NCBI GenBank assembly: GCA_965661115.1
Contig: CBFICO010000132.1
Location: forward strand, 1 to 5,576
Length of the DNA stretch: 5,576 nt
Direction of reading: 5' to 3'
Origin: UBA6770 sp965661115
Lineage (GTDB): Bacteria; Bacteroidota; Bacteroidia; Flavobacteriales_G; Salibacteraceae
Part shown: in pieces, positions 1-4,910 of the stretch
Layout: each line of letters begins with the position of its first letter
Numbering within the stretch: the stretch's first letter is position 1
The notes under the pieces: model-generated
Told to the model about the DNA's origin: nothing
What the model saw: the letters and a program-made list of their open reading frames with translations, nothing else
Database searches by the model: none
Program-made: the position numbers and the translations under genes

Positions 1-190
1 CTTCACCTTCTAGAGTAATTATGGTAATGCAATCAATTTTAGCTTTTTTGAATAGTTTAATAGCCTTATTGTCGTCTTCGTGGTTTACTATGCATAATAG
101 GCTTTTTCTGTTGTAAAGAAATTTAGCTTCTTTGATGGAAATTCTATGATAGTATAGAGCCTCTGCTAGCTGTTCTTCGAAACTTTTCAT
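1..190 (-). CDS. Hypothetical protein, N-terminal 63 codons only (continues past the left edge)
   Basis: An open frame starts with ATG at 190-188 and stays open to position 1. It begins MKSFEEQLAEALYYHRISIK and later reads CIVNHEDDNKAIKLFKKAKI. The ATG overlaps the TGA stop of the preceding gene as ATGA, the usual arrangement of translationally coupled operon genes, and this supports the start. The first 25 residues look helical; a beta-alpha-beta pattern may follow (LLCIVN, then the helix around DDNKAIKLFKKAK, then ITIITL). No family was recognised, there is no signal peptide or membrane segment, and the C-terminus is unseen. It is probably a co-transcribed cargo gene of the mobile element. 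Confidence 0.6.
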   Translation of the reverse strand, partial: MKSFEEQLAEALYYHRISIKEAKFLYNRKSLLCIVNHEDDNKAIKLFKKAKIDCITIITLEGE

Positions 191-474
191 TGTTCTGCGA
201 ATAATTTATCAAACATTTCTGTTAAATCTTCTCTGGTAAGTGTTGAAGTATCTTGTTGTATTATGTTGTTCAATTTGGGTACAGCATACGGCAAAATAGA
301 TACTATAAACCTTAGTCGTTCTCGTGGTTTAAGCTCATTAAGGTCGGTTTCTATGTTTTGTAGGTTATTCTCTAATAGACTTAGTATTTTTTCTCTAATA
401 GCCTCACTAGTTTTATTTTTTGAACCTTTCGGCCGGCCGTTGGGGTTATTAGTTCTGTTTTTTGGTAATCCCAT
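187..474 (-). CDS. Small NPNGRPKG (AT-hook-like, DUF5681-like) protein
   Basis: This is a 95-residue basic protein. Its N-terminus carries N10-P-N-G-R-P-K-G-S-K-N-K21, which resembles both an AT-hook (GRP core, binds the AT minor groove) and the N-terminal motif of DUF5681-type proteins found in phages and mobile elements, some of them near terminase genes. The rest is predicted helical, with a basic-hydrophobic segment (RERLRFIVSILPYAVPKL) and an acidic tail. A DNA-binding role is inferred; a small-terminase-like role is only a possibility. The ATG at 474 is preferred. An upstream in-frame ATG at 534 would add 20 unrelated residues (MSPFFKFKIKLF...) and would lie inside the hairpin at 521-574. 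The chosen start overlaps the upstream gene by 26 nt, and the TGA overlaps the next ATG. Confidence 0.7.
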   Translation of the reverse strand: MGLPKNRTNNPNGRPKGSKNKTSEAIREKILSLLENNLQNIETDLNELKPRERLRFIVSILPYAVPKLNNIIQQDTSTLTREDLTEMFDKLFAEQ

Positions 475-1435
475 TTTGTAATTTTTTGTTGTTATCAAAA
501 AAAGTTTGATTTTGAATTTGAAAAAGGGGGACAAATTCCTCGTTTATCCTAGTAGGGAAATTGTCCCCTTTTTTAATCATAGTTTGCTCAAACATTTGCA
601 TTTTTTCTAATACTCGTTGAATAATAATTTCCTTATTGTTTGAAGTGGCTTTAGTGGCTATTAAATCGAGAAATCGGACTTTATTTTTTGCCTTCTTTCT
701 ACGGTCTTTTTGTTTATACCATGTTAAAGGGTTTCTTGCTTTTTCAATGAATAATTTTTGGTTTTGGGTAAGATTAGTAAAGGTTTCATTTATCAATGTC
801 GTATGTAGAAATTTAAGTAAGTCAGCTTTACATAATTTGTAAATAAGAGGGTTAAGCAGGTCTGATAAAAAAATGTGGTGCGTCCCAAAAACCTGTTTCA
901 TTTGGTTGTATCTCATTTCTATCCTTATTAATGGATAATTTAGCCCGTATTGAATAGTTTTGGAGTAGATTTTAACAGTGTAGTTGTCTTTTTTTAGGTA
1001 TATGCCGATTGGTTTTTTTGTAGTGTCCATTACGTGAAATACTTCATCAAAGTGAGCTATGAAATATTTCTTCATGTTTTTAATTGTTGGTTCAAATGGG
1101 GGTTCTATGTTAAAGCCAAATTCTAAGTTGTGTACCCTTGTTTTTGAAGGATTGGATAGAAAACATTTTTCGAATAAATCAATTGATTTTGCAAGGTCTT
1201 GGTAGGATAGGTCGGAATGATTTAATCCGTCATGAACTAGTTTATGCAAGCTTCCTCTAGTGCGTATTGACTTTGCAAAAACCTTTGTGTAGAATCCATA
1301 AGCTTTGGATGTTAATGGTTTTTCTGGAAGCTCACCTGTTAATTCAATAACAGACCTTTCAAACTGAAACTCTGGTTTCTTGAGCAACTTAGTTTGCTCG
1401 GAGGATAAACAAAGCTTAACACCGTCATAGCACAT
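449..1435 (-). CDS. Conserved Bacteroidota mobile-element protein, candidate replication initiator
   Basis: This is a complete 328-residue soluble protein. It resembles a group of Bacteroidota mobile-element proteins that start with a strand like DxVKLC (residues 4-9 here) and share a GSLHKLVHDGLNH segment (61-73), TRVHNLEFGFNI (99-110), a VKIYSKTIQY segment (154-163) and an LIRIEMR strand (169-175). The order TRxxxLEFGxN, then KIYxK, then RxExR is like that of filamentous-phage gene II/X and Phage_CRI-type Rep proteins, so rolling-circle initiation is a reasonable inference. I could not assign a clear HUH motif or nicking tyrosine. The C-terminal third is very basic (KQKDRRKKAKNK, 241-252). 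The ATG lies 4 nt after the stop of the HTH gene, indicating coupling. The gene contains a large inverted repeat near its 3' end (521-574). A non-Rep DNA-binding role is the main alternative. Confidence 0.65.
   Translation of the reverse strand: MCYDGVKLCLSSEQTKLLKKPEFQFERSVIELTGELPEKPLTSKAYGFYTKVFAKSIRTRGSLHKLVHDGLNHSDLSYQDLAKSIDLFEKCFLSNPSKTRVHNLEFGFNIEPPFEPTIKNMKKYFIAHFDEVFHVMDTTKKPIGIYLKKDNYTVKIYSKTIQYGLNYPLIRIEMRYNQMKQVFGTHHIFLSDLLNPLIYKLCKADLLKFLHTTLINETFTNLTQNQKLFIEKARNPLTWYKQKDRRKKAKNKVRFLDLIATKATSNNKEIIIQRVLEKMQMFEQTMIKKGDNFPTRINEEFVPLFQIQNQTFFDNNKKLQNGITKKQN
521..574. repeat. 20-bp inverted repeat (terminator-like hairpin) inside the Rep-like gene
   Basis: The arms 521-540 and 555-574 pair over 20 positions with one mismatch (A535/A560) and two G-T wobbles (526/569 and 540/555), leaving a 14-nt loop at 541-554. 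Each arm has a G- or C-rich core flanked by an A or T run, so the transcript from either strand would form a hairpin followed by U residues, like a bidirectional intrinsic terminator. It lies in codons 284-301 of the Rep-like gene and 47 nt ahead of the ATG of the next gene. Possible roles are attenuator, RNA processing site or replication origin. The pairing is seen directly; the role is inferred. Confidence 0.75.
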
Positions 1436-1439
1436 AGCC

Positions 1440-1718
1440 TTATAGCTTAATGAGTGCCTTTTTTATATCTTCCAACTTGTAGTAAACCCTGTTACCAACC
1501 CCGTAACTCTGGATTGTTCCTTTTTTTGTCCAACGGTTTAGCGTGCTCAGGTCTATTTTTAGGTGTTTAGCCGCTTCTTCTCTAGTAAGGAGGGGTTCTA
1601 ATTCATTTGTCGCTTGTTTTACTGCTTGTTTTTGATGTACCAAACAAGAATTAACGCAATCAATGATAATTGCTTCAAGCTCTGGAATTTTAATACTTGT
1701 AATAATTGTGCTTTCCAT
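1440..1718 (-). CDS. MerR/excisionase-type helix-turn-helix protein (HTH_17-like)
   Basis: This is a 92-residue protein. Residues 43-91 read LLTREEAAKHLKIDLSTLNRW, then a basic turn (TKKG), a G-x-GNRVYYKLEDIKKAL wing and a final helix. This is the winged helix-turn-helix of the excisionase/MerR-like family (HTH_17 type), and the L-T-x-E-A-A start, the S-T-x-x-R-W recognition helix and the R-V-Y-Y wing are diagnostic. The first 42 residues form an amphipathic helix, possibly for dimerisation. Such proteins are standard partners of Bacteroidota integrases and act as recombination directionality factors or regulators; which applies here is not visible. It starts 43 nt after the previous gene, and its stop lies 4 nt before the Rep-like gene. 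Confidence 0.85.
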   Translation of the reverse strand: MESTIITSIKIPELEAIIIDCVNSCLVHQKQAVKQATNELEPLLTREEAAKHLKIDLSTLNRWTKKGTIQSYGVGNRVYYKLEDIKKALIKL

Positions 1719-1761
1719 GATTTAACCTTATTTGAGGCAAATCAATTACACACCCATTTCT

Positions 1762-2883
1762 TTATTTTCCCAATTTTCCAGACTGGTTTAATTGGGAAAG
1801 AAGCACATTCAATTCATGCTTAGTGTTTGATTTACTTAAGCTCCTATATTCTTTTCTAAATTCTGAGGCGTCCTTAGATAAATTTGCGTTTGGGATGTTG
1901 GTATTTATCCACTGTTTGTATTCTATGTCTGACAAAGGTAAAATAAGCTTTTTCTTGGTGAAATTGCTTAGTACTCTTATCCATAATGGAAATACCCCCT
2001 TGTTCTTTCCAATGTATTCACCGTTCTTATTTAAAGCTGCTTTATCTAAATCTTGAAGAATTGACAAGCAAGGAGTTTTATATTTTGGATTGGTGAAAAT
2101 TTCTTGTGGTTCAATATCTATTTCATTCTTCTTTTGTTTGTTGGAAGTTGTATTAAAGATTTTATTGAATTGGTCAATTAGTTTCCAGAGAGGTTGTAGG
2201 TTATTAAGTGTTGTAGTCATTTGAGGCATATTAGCCCCTTTGAAAAGTTTATTGCTGTTCATTTCATGCAGTTGCTCCTCATATCGGGTTAAATCTTGTT
2301 TTATAGAGTTGCAGTAACTTTTTCCTTCATTGGTTAAGTAAATAATATGCTTTTCAAATTCCACTTCTGCACGGCGGCAATAATTGAAAAACTCTTCTTG
2401 GTATAGTTTTTTAGCGTAGCTGTTAATCTTTTTGGGGTTGTCTTGGTGCAATTTGTATTTGCTGTAGAAACCTTCAAATTTGTATTTGGTTTTTCTCCAA
2501 TTTGCAAACGGGTCGTTTGTTGGAAAATAGCCTTGTTCTTTTTTAATCCAGTCTTTGTAGTACTTCTTAATTAAATCAAGTTGAAATTCAAAATCGTTGT
2601 AAACTTCATCGGGTATTGAGTCAATAAATTTGAGTTCATAATCAATAAAATCTTCGAAGGTTTTTCTTGGTTCTAATTCAATCCAGCGTTCTTTGCAAAA
2701 TCTCGCGGTTGTATAATCTTGTATTTTTTTATTAGGAGCTGGAGCTTCAAAAAGCATTTCACCATTTTTTATTGCTTCTAATTTAGAGTCATCTACTAGG
2801 ATAAACTGAATGCCATTGTTTCGGTACTGGTTTAAGTATTCGACCGCTTTAAATACCCATTCTAGTCTTTCATTACCTTCCAT
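1762..2883 (-). CDS. Unrecognised 373-residue mobile-element protein
   Basis: This complete gene lies 13 nt after the recombinase stop, so it is almost certainly co-transcribed with it. The protein is soluble and rich in Lys, Glu, Tyr, Trp and Phe, with no signal peptide or membrane segment. Residues 75-215 are mostly predicted helix, with many aromatic and charged residues (KKYYKDWIKK, FEGFYSKYKL, FFNYCRRAEVEFEKHIIYL). A polar linker of about 40 residues (240-270) separates this from a C-terminal module (272-350) containing GEYIGKNKGVFPLWIRVLSN and NLSKDASEFRKEYRSL. In layout that module recalls C-terminal segments of regulators and hypothetical proteins on Bacteroidota mobile elements (RteC-like in arrangement), but the match is too weak for a name. 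No catalytic motif was found. An inverted repeat sits in its last codons. Confidence 0.75.
   Translation of the reverse strand: MEGNERLEWVFKAVEYLNQYRNNGIQFILVDDSKLEAIKNGEMLFEAPAPNKKIQDYTTARFCKERWIELEPRKTFEDFIDYELKFIDSIPDEVYNDFEFQLDLIKKYYKDWIKKEQGYFPTNDPFANWRKTKYKFEGFYSKYKLHQDNPKKINSYAKKLYQEEFFNYCRRAEVEFEKHIIYLTNEGKSYCNSIKQDLTRYEEQLHEMNSNKLFKGANMPQMTTTLNNLQPLWKLIDQFNKIFNTTSNKQKKNEIDIEPQEIFTNPKYKTPCLSILQDLDKAALNKNGEYIGKNKGVFPLWIRVLSNFTKKKLILPLSDIEYKQWINTNIPNANLSKDASEFRKEYRSLSKSNTKHELNVLLSQLNQSGKLGK
1765..1800. repeat. Inverted repeat at the 3' end of the 373-residue gene
   Basis: The arms TTTCCCAATT (1766-1775) and AATTGGGAAA (1790-1799) are perfect 10-bp complements, extended by a T-G wobble at 1765/1800. 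Inside them CCAG (1778-1781) faces CTGG (1783-1786), extending the stem past a small internal loop. The structure covers the last 12 sense codons, directly before the TAA at 1764-1762. On neither strand is it followed by a T run, so it is not a typical intrinsic terminator. An RNA processing or stabilising element between cistrons, or a protein-binding site, are inferred options. Confidence 0.55.
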
Positions 2884-2896
2884 AAGCTATTGGTAT

Positions 2897-4219
2897 TTAT
2901 GCTGTTTCCTTTTCAATTAAATTCATTTGTGGTTGTTTCAGATTGCTTTGCGCTTGTTTGAGCCAGATTTCCGCTAATTGAATACTGTAGTCTTTTTGTG
3001 GCTTGTTGATATATTCTAAAAATTGTCTTTCGGTTTCATGGCCTGTCATGTTCATTAATAGGGGGGTAGGGTAATCTTTTAAGCTATAGAAGTTGGTTGC
3101 AAAAGACCTTCTGCACGTATGAGAAGAGATGAGTTTCCACTTTGGGTATTCTCCTTCTTCTTGCCTTTTGGTTTTAGGGTTATATAAAAAACCTTTTGTC
3201 ATTTCTGTTATCCCTGCAATTCTGCATACTTCTTTTACATATCGGTTAAAGAGTGTTTCGTTGGAGCTTATTGTATTACCTTGTAATTCTGGGAATTTAC
3301 CTTCATTTCTGGTTAGTATTTCTTGAACTTCATAGTGTATAGGTATTTGAATTTTCTTTTTTGTTTTCTCCTGTTCCAGATTAATAAAATCGTAGCCGTC
3401 AGTCTTACTTATGAACTTTGTATTCATCTTAAATAAATCGGACGCTCTTTGCCCCGTATAACAACCAATGATAAGCCAGTCTCGAACATTTTCCAAATGG
3501 GGGGGGAGTATCGTATTCTTAATTTGTTCTATTTCTTCAAAGCTCAATACTGGAAACTCATGCTTTATTTTGAATCCTACAAACCCAGATAAGCCAGTAC
3601 TTACAGGATGACCGTTTTTTTGAGCGTCAATAGCGAAAGTTTTTATGGTGCTTAGTAGTCTACCGATATAAGAATCGGAAAGGTTCTCTTCTTGTTTGAA
3701 GTGTTGCAATAGTTCTGTTTTAAGCTTTTTATTTACATCAGTAAGTGAAACTCTTTTGCCTCTTTGCTCTTCAAATTTTACAAGTTTATTTTTAATGTTA
3801 GTGTATTTAGCTATAGTTTGTGGTGAAGCTCCAATTTTATTGTTTTTCCTTTGTTTAAATGGTAGTTGTTGGATGTAGTAGTTAGCATAACTAGTTAAGT
3901 ATTCAAGGCTTTCTGGTTCTTTTCGCTTAAAGAACTTATCAATTGTTTTTGAAAACCACAATTTGTTCGGTTCTTCACCTTCTACAATTAATGAGTTGTA
4001 AGAGTCAATAATTGCAATTGCTAGTTTTCGTAAATTACTGTTTAATTTTTTGCCTTCCGTTCCTTTCTCCTTGGACAATCCTTTTTTATTATTCCAGTTA
4101 TTAGCGTCTACAGTTAAACCTGTTTTTCTACTTATATCAATATTTCGACCTTCTGTAAATCTGCAATAGATTTCTGAATGAGTAGATTGTTTTTTAATTA
4201 GGAATTTTGCATTTGCCAT
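2897..4219 (-). CDS. Site-specific tyrosine recombinase (integrase) of the element
   Basis: This phage/CTn-type integrase of 440 residues catalyses insertion and excision by cutting and rejoining attP with the tRNA attB. Residues 1 to about 90 form the arm-binding domain (KFLIKKQSTHSEIYCRF..., Arm-DNA-bind_5-like), 100-215 the SAM-like core-binding domain, and 220-425 the catalytic domain. The catalytic set is complete: R258 in CYTGQRASDL, K285 in QEKTKKK, H367 and R370 in SHTCRRS, H394 in MTGHETE, and the nucleophile Y403 nine residues later in FLEYI. The ATG at 4219 is chosen over the TTG at 4237, because that TTG lies inside the -7 promoter box. It is the first gene of the operon and starts about 190 bp from the tRNA fragment. 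A run of eight C lies in the coding strand at 3499-3506. Confidence 0.95.
   Translation of the reverse strand: MANAKFLIKKQSTHSEIYCRFTEGRNIDISRKTGLTVDANNWNNKKGLSKEKGTEGKKLNSNLRKLAIAIIDSYNSLIVEGEEPNKLWFSKTIDKFFKRKEPESLEYLTSYANYYIQQLPFKQRKNNKIGASPQTIAKYTNIKNKLVKFEEQRGKRVSLTDVNKKLKTELLQHFKQEENLSDSYIGRLLSTIKTFAIDAQKNGHPVSTGLSGFVGFKIKHEFPVLSFEEIEQIKNTILPPHLENVRDWLIIGCYTGQRASDLFKMNTKFISKTDGYDFINLEQEKTKKKIQIPIHYEVQEILTRNEGKFPELQGNTISSNETLFNRYVKEVCRIAGITEMTKGFLYNPKTKRQEEGEYPKWKLISSHTCRRSFATNFYSLKDYPTPLLMNMTGHETERQFLEYINKPQKDYSIQLAEIWLKQAQSNLKQPQMNLIEKETA
3499..3506 (-). repeat. Eight-C homopolymer within the integrase gene
   Basis: The coding strand has C8 across the Leu-Pro-Pro-His codons of the integrase, between the core-binding domain and the first catalytic arginine. 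The frame is intact here. A one-base slip would remove all catalytic residues. In AT-rich DNA such a run is a candidate slippage site and also a common sequencing-error site. Confidence 0.6.
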
Positions 4220-4234
4220 TGTCGTTGTTTTGCT

Positions 4235-4242
4235 CAAATGTA
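4235..4242 (-). promoter_or_regulatory. Bacteroidota -7 promoter element for the integrase-led operon
   Basis: The minus strand reads TACATTTG, an exact match to the Bacteroidota TAnnTTTG -7 consensus, ending 15 nt before the integrase ATG at 4219. Transcription would start about 5-8 nt downstream and give a short leader. A good -33 TTTG at the usual 19-21 nt spacing is missing, and that position falls in the tandem repeat at 4261-4282, so a repeat-binding protein could control or activate the promoter. The repeat link is inferred. Confidence 0.55.
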
Positions 4243-4260
4243 GTCAAGAAACAAACCTTT

Positions 4261-4282
4261 CCCGACATTTTCCCGACATTTT
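4261..4282. repeat. Perfect 11-bp tandem repeat upstream of the integrase (possible arm sites or operator)
   Basis: CCCGACATTTT occurs twice back to back (4261-4271 and 4272-4282) with no mismatch. It lies between the integrase promoter and the tRNA fragment, covering the expected -33 region. Directly repeated 10-12 bp sequences in attP flanks are typical arm-type binding sites for the N-terminal domain of tyrosine recombinases. An operator for the HTH protein is the alternative. One repeat per helical turn would place two proteins on the same DNA face. Confidence 0.7.
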
Positions 4283-4335
4283 TACATCTCTATGCAATTT
4301 AATAGCATTTATTGCTTCTTGTAAAATGGCTTTTA

Positions 4336-4353
4336 GCTAACTGTTATAGTTGC
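4336..4353. repeat. Short imperfect inverted repeat near the attachment site
   Basis: GCTAACT (4336-4342) and AGTTGC (4348-4353) can pair over six bases with one bulged T, around a 5-nt spacer. The site lies about 56 bp inside the attachment junction, where factors for integration or excision could bind. A repeat this short can occur by chance in AT-rich DNA. Confidence 0.25.
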
Positions 4354-4408
4354 AATTTGTGTTGTTTTCTAGTATTAAAGCTAGATTCTTAAAAATGCCA
4401 ATTGTATA

Positions 4409-4432
4409 GTTCGAATCCCTCATTCTCCGCCA
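4409..4432 (+). other. attR: 3' end of a tRNA-Ser gene (24-nt fragment)
   Basis: The fragment holds the T-loop TTCGAAT (4410-4416), the 3' strand of the T-stem CCCTC (4417-4421), the 3' strand of the acceptor stem ATTCTCC (4422-4428), discriminator G73 (4429) and encoded CCA (4430-4432). G73 with a GGAGAAT-type acceptor partner points to tRNA-Ser. The five bases before the T-loop (TATAG) do not pair with CCCTC beyond the first pair, and no D-arm or anticodon arm precedes, so this is not a working tRNA. It is the part of the target duplicated on integration, followed directly by the tRNA's native terminator. The element lies to its left. Confidence 0.85.
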
Positions 4433-4441
4433 AAATTTAAG

Positions 4442-4471
4442 AAGGCTTCTCGGAAACGAGAGGCCTTTTTT
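4442..4471 (+). terminator. Intrinsic terminator of the original tRNA-Ser gene
   Basis: An 11-bp stem (AAGGCTTCTCG, 4442-4452, with CGAGAGGCCTT, 4457-4467) has one T-G wobble and a GAAA tetraloop, and is followed by a run of T to 4471. It starts 10 nt after the tRNA CCA in the same direction. It therefore would have ended the tRNA transcript before the element separated it from the tRNA 5' part. Confidence 0.85.
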
Positions 4472-4500
4472 AATTTCAGGATAATGAGATGGATGAGAAT

Positions 4501-4571
4501 CCCTATTGGGTTCGTGCCGGAGCGCAGCGGAGACGTGTAGCAAAGCGCAACAATCCCTCGCTTTAGCTCGG
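4501..4571. other. G+C-rich intergenic island, possible dispersed repeat
   Basis: By hand count 43 of 71 bases are G or C (about 61%), against about one third around it. It contains GGAGCGCAGCGGAGACGTGT followed by a GCAAAGCGCAA segment, and it is flanked by two AATCCCT copies (4498-4504, 4552-4558). A third copy is the tRNA T-stem (4414-4420). No convincing reading frame covers it. It may be a dispersed chromosomal repeat or an RNA-coding relic. The rest of 4472-4634 shows nothing else. Confidence 0.45.
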
Positions 4572-4634
4572 AATTGAAATCTGTGCTGACATAGCATTAA
4601 ATGAACTCAACAATTGGATAAAACAAAGCCTATC

Positions 4635-4910
4635 CTAACTTAAGGTTTTGGTATTCTGAAGGTTAAAAGAGATCTTAACTATGGTACCGGTAGGTCTATT
4701 CGATTTGAACTTAATTTCACATTGATTTAATTCGGCAAAACTCATGCAAAGTTTTAGCCCTAGCCCTATACCTTTTTCACCATTTGTATCTCTTTCTGGA
4801 GTAATTTTTCCGTTACTTGCTTTTAAGTTTTTAAGAACCTCTTTTGGCATTCCGATACCATAATCTACAAATACAAATGCACCTTTTAATAGCAAGTTAT
4901 TAACTATGAG
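4635..4910 (-). pseudogene. C-terminal remnant of a sensor histidine kinase (HATPase domain)
   Basis: About 90 codons encode the end of a GHKL ATPase domain. It shows the G1 box VDYGIGMP, a lid-like stretch (residues about 25-40 from the TTG at 4895), the G2 box EKGIGLGLKLC and the final strand GTIVKISF. The dimerisation/H-box helix, the N-box asparagine and any sensor domain are absent, and the frame closes with a stop at 4911-4913 inside the flippase gene. No ATG starts it; TTG is the only nearby start. A free fragment without the N-box could not bind ATP normally, so it is read as a decayed or deletion-fused remnant. It overlaps the 3' end of the flippase gene by a few bases. Confidence 0.75.

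Larger units (their letters stand above)
1..4432. mobile_element. Right-hand part of a tRNA-Ser-integrated genetic element (left end outside window)
   Basis: Six minus-strand genes run as one operon from a tyrosine recombinase next to a 24-nt tRNA 3'-end fragment at 4409-4432. A recombinase gene beside a partial tRNA is the standard signature of an element integrated in a tRNA gene. The native-looking terminator and chromosomal-type genes lie to the right of the fragment, so the element lies to the left and this is its right (attR) end. Its cargo includes an HTH protein and a candidate replication protein. No conjugation, capsid or portal gene is visible, so the class (integrative plasmid, phage satellite, remnant) stays open. 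The left boundary is not in the window. Confidence 0.8.

Noticed and set aside
263..481. Plus-strand open frames at 263-481, 636-842, 1614-1823, 1823-2056, 3129-3326 and 3696-3878
   Set aside because: They lie opposite well-supported minus-strand genes, have no recognisable motifs, and have compositions expected from antisense reading of AT-rich codons.
475..534. Longer start (ATG at 534) for the NPNGRPKG protein
   Set aside because: The extra 20 residues come from the hairpin and A-rich tract in another gene's frame, and the motif-bearing protein starts naturally at 474.
1382..1399. Inverted repeat GAGCAA...TTGCTC in the Rep-like gene
   Set aside because: A 6-bp stem is expected by chance in a sequence of this length, and it has no positional support.
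4235..4237. TTG at 4237 as the integrase start
   Set aside because: It lies within the TAnnTTTG promoter box, so it would be upstream of the expected transcript. The ATG at 4219 starts directly at the arm-binding domain.
4360..4432. Complete functional tRNA gene
   Set aside because: Only the T-loop-to-CCA part is present. The bases before the loop do not form a T-stem, and no D or anticodon arm is found.
4337..4597. Minus-strand 86-codon open frame through the attachment region
   Set aside because: It runs antisense through the tRNA fragment, terminator and G+C-rich island. The WRRMRDSN segment is the familiar spurious translation of a tRNA 3' end.
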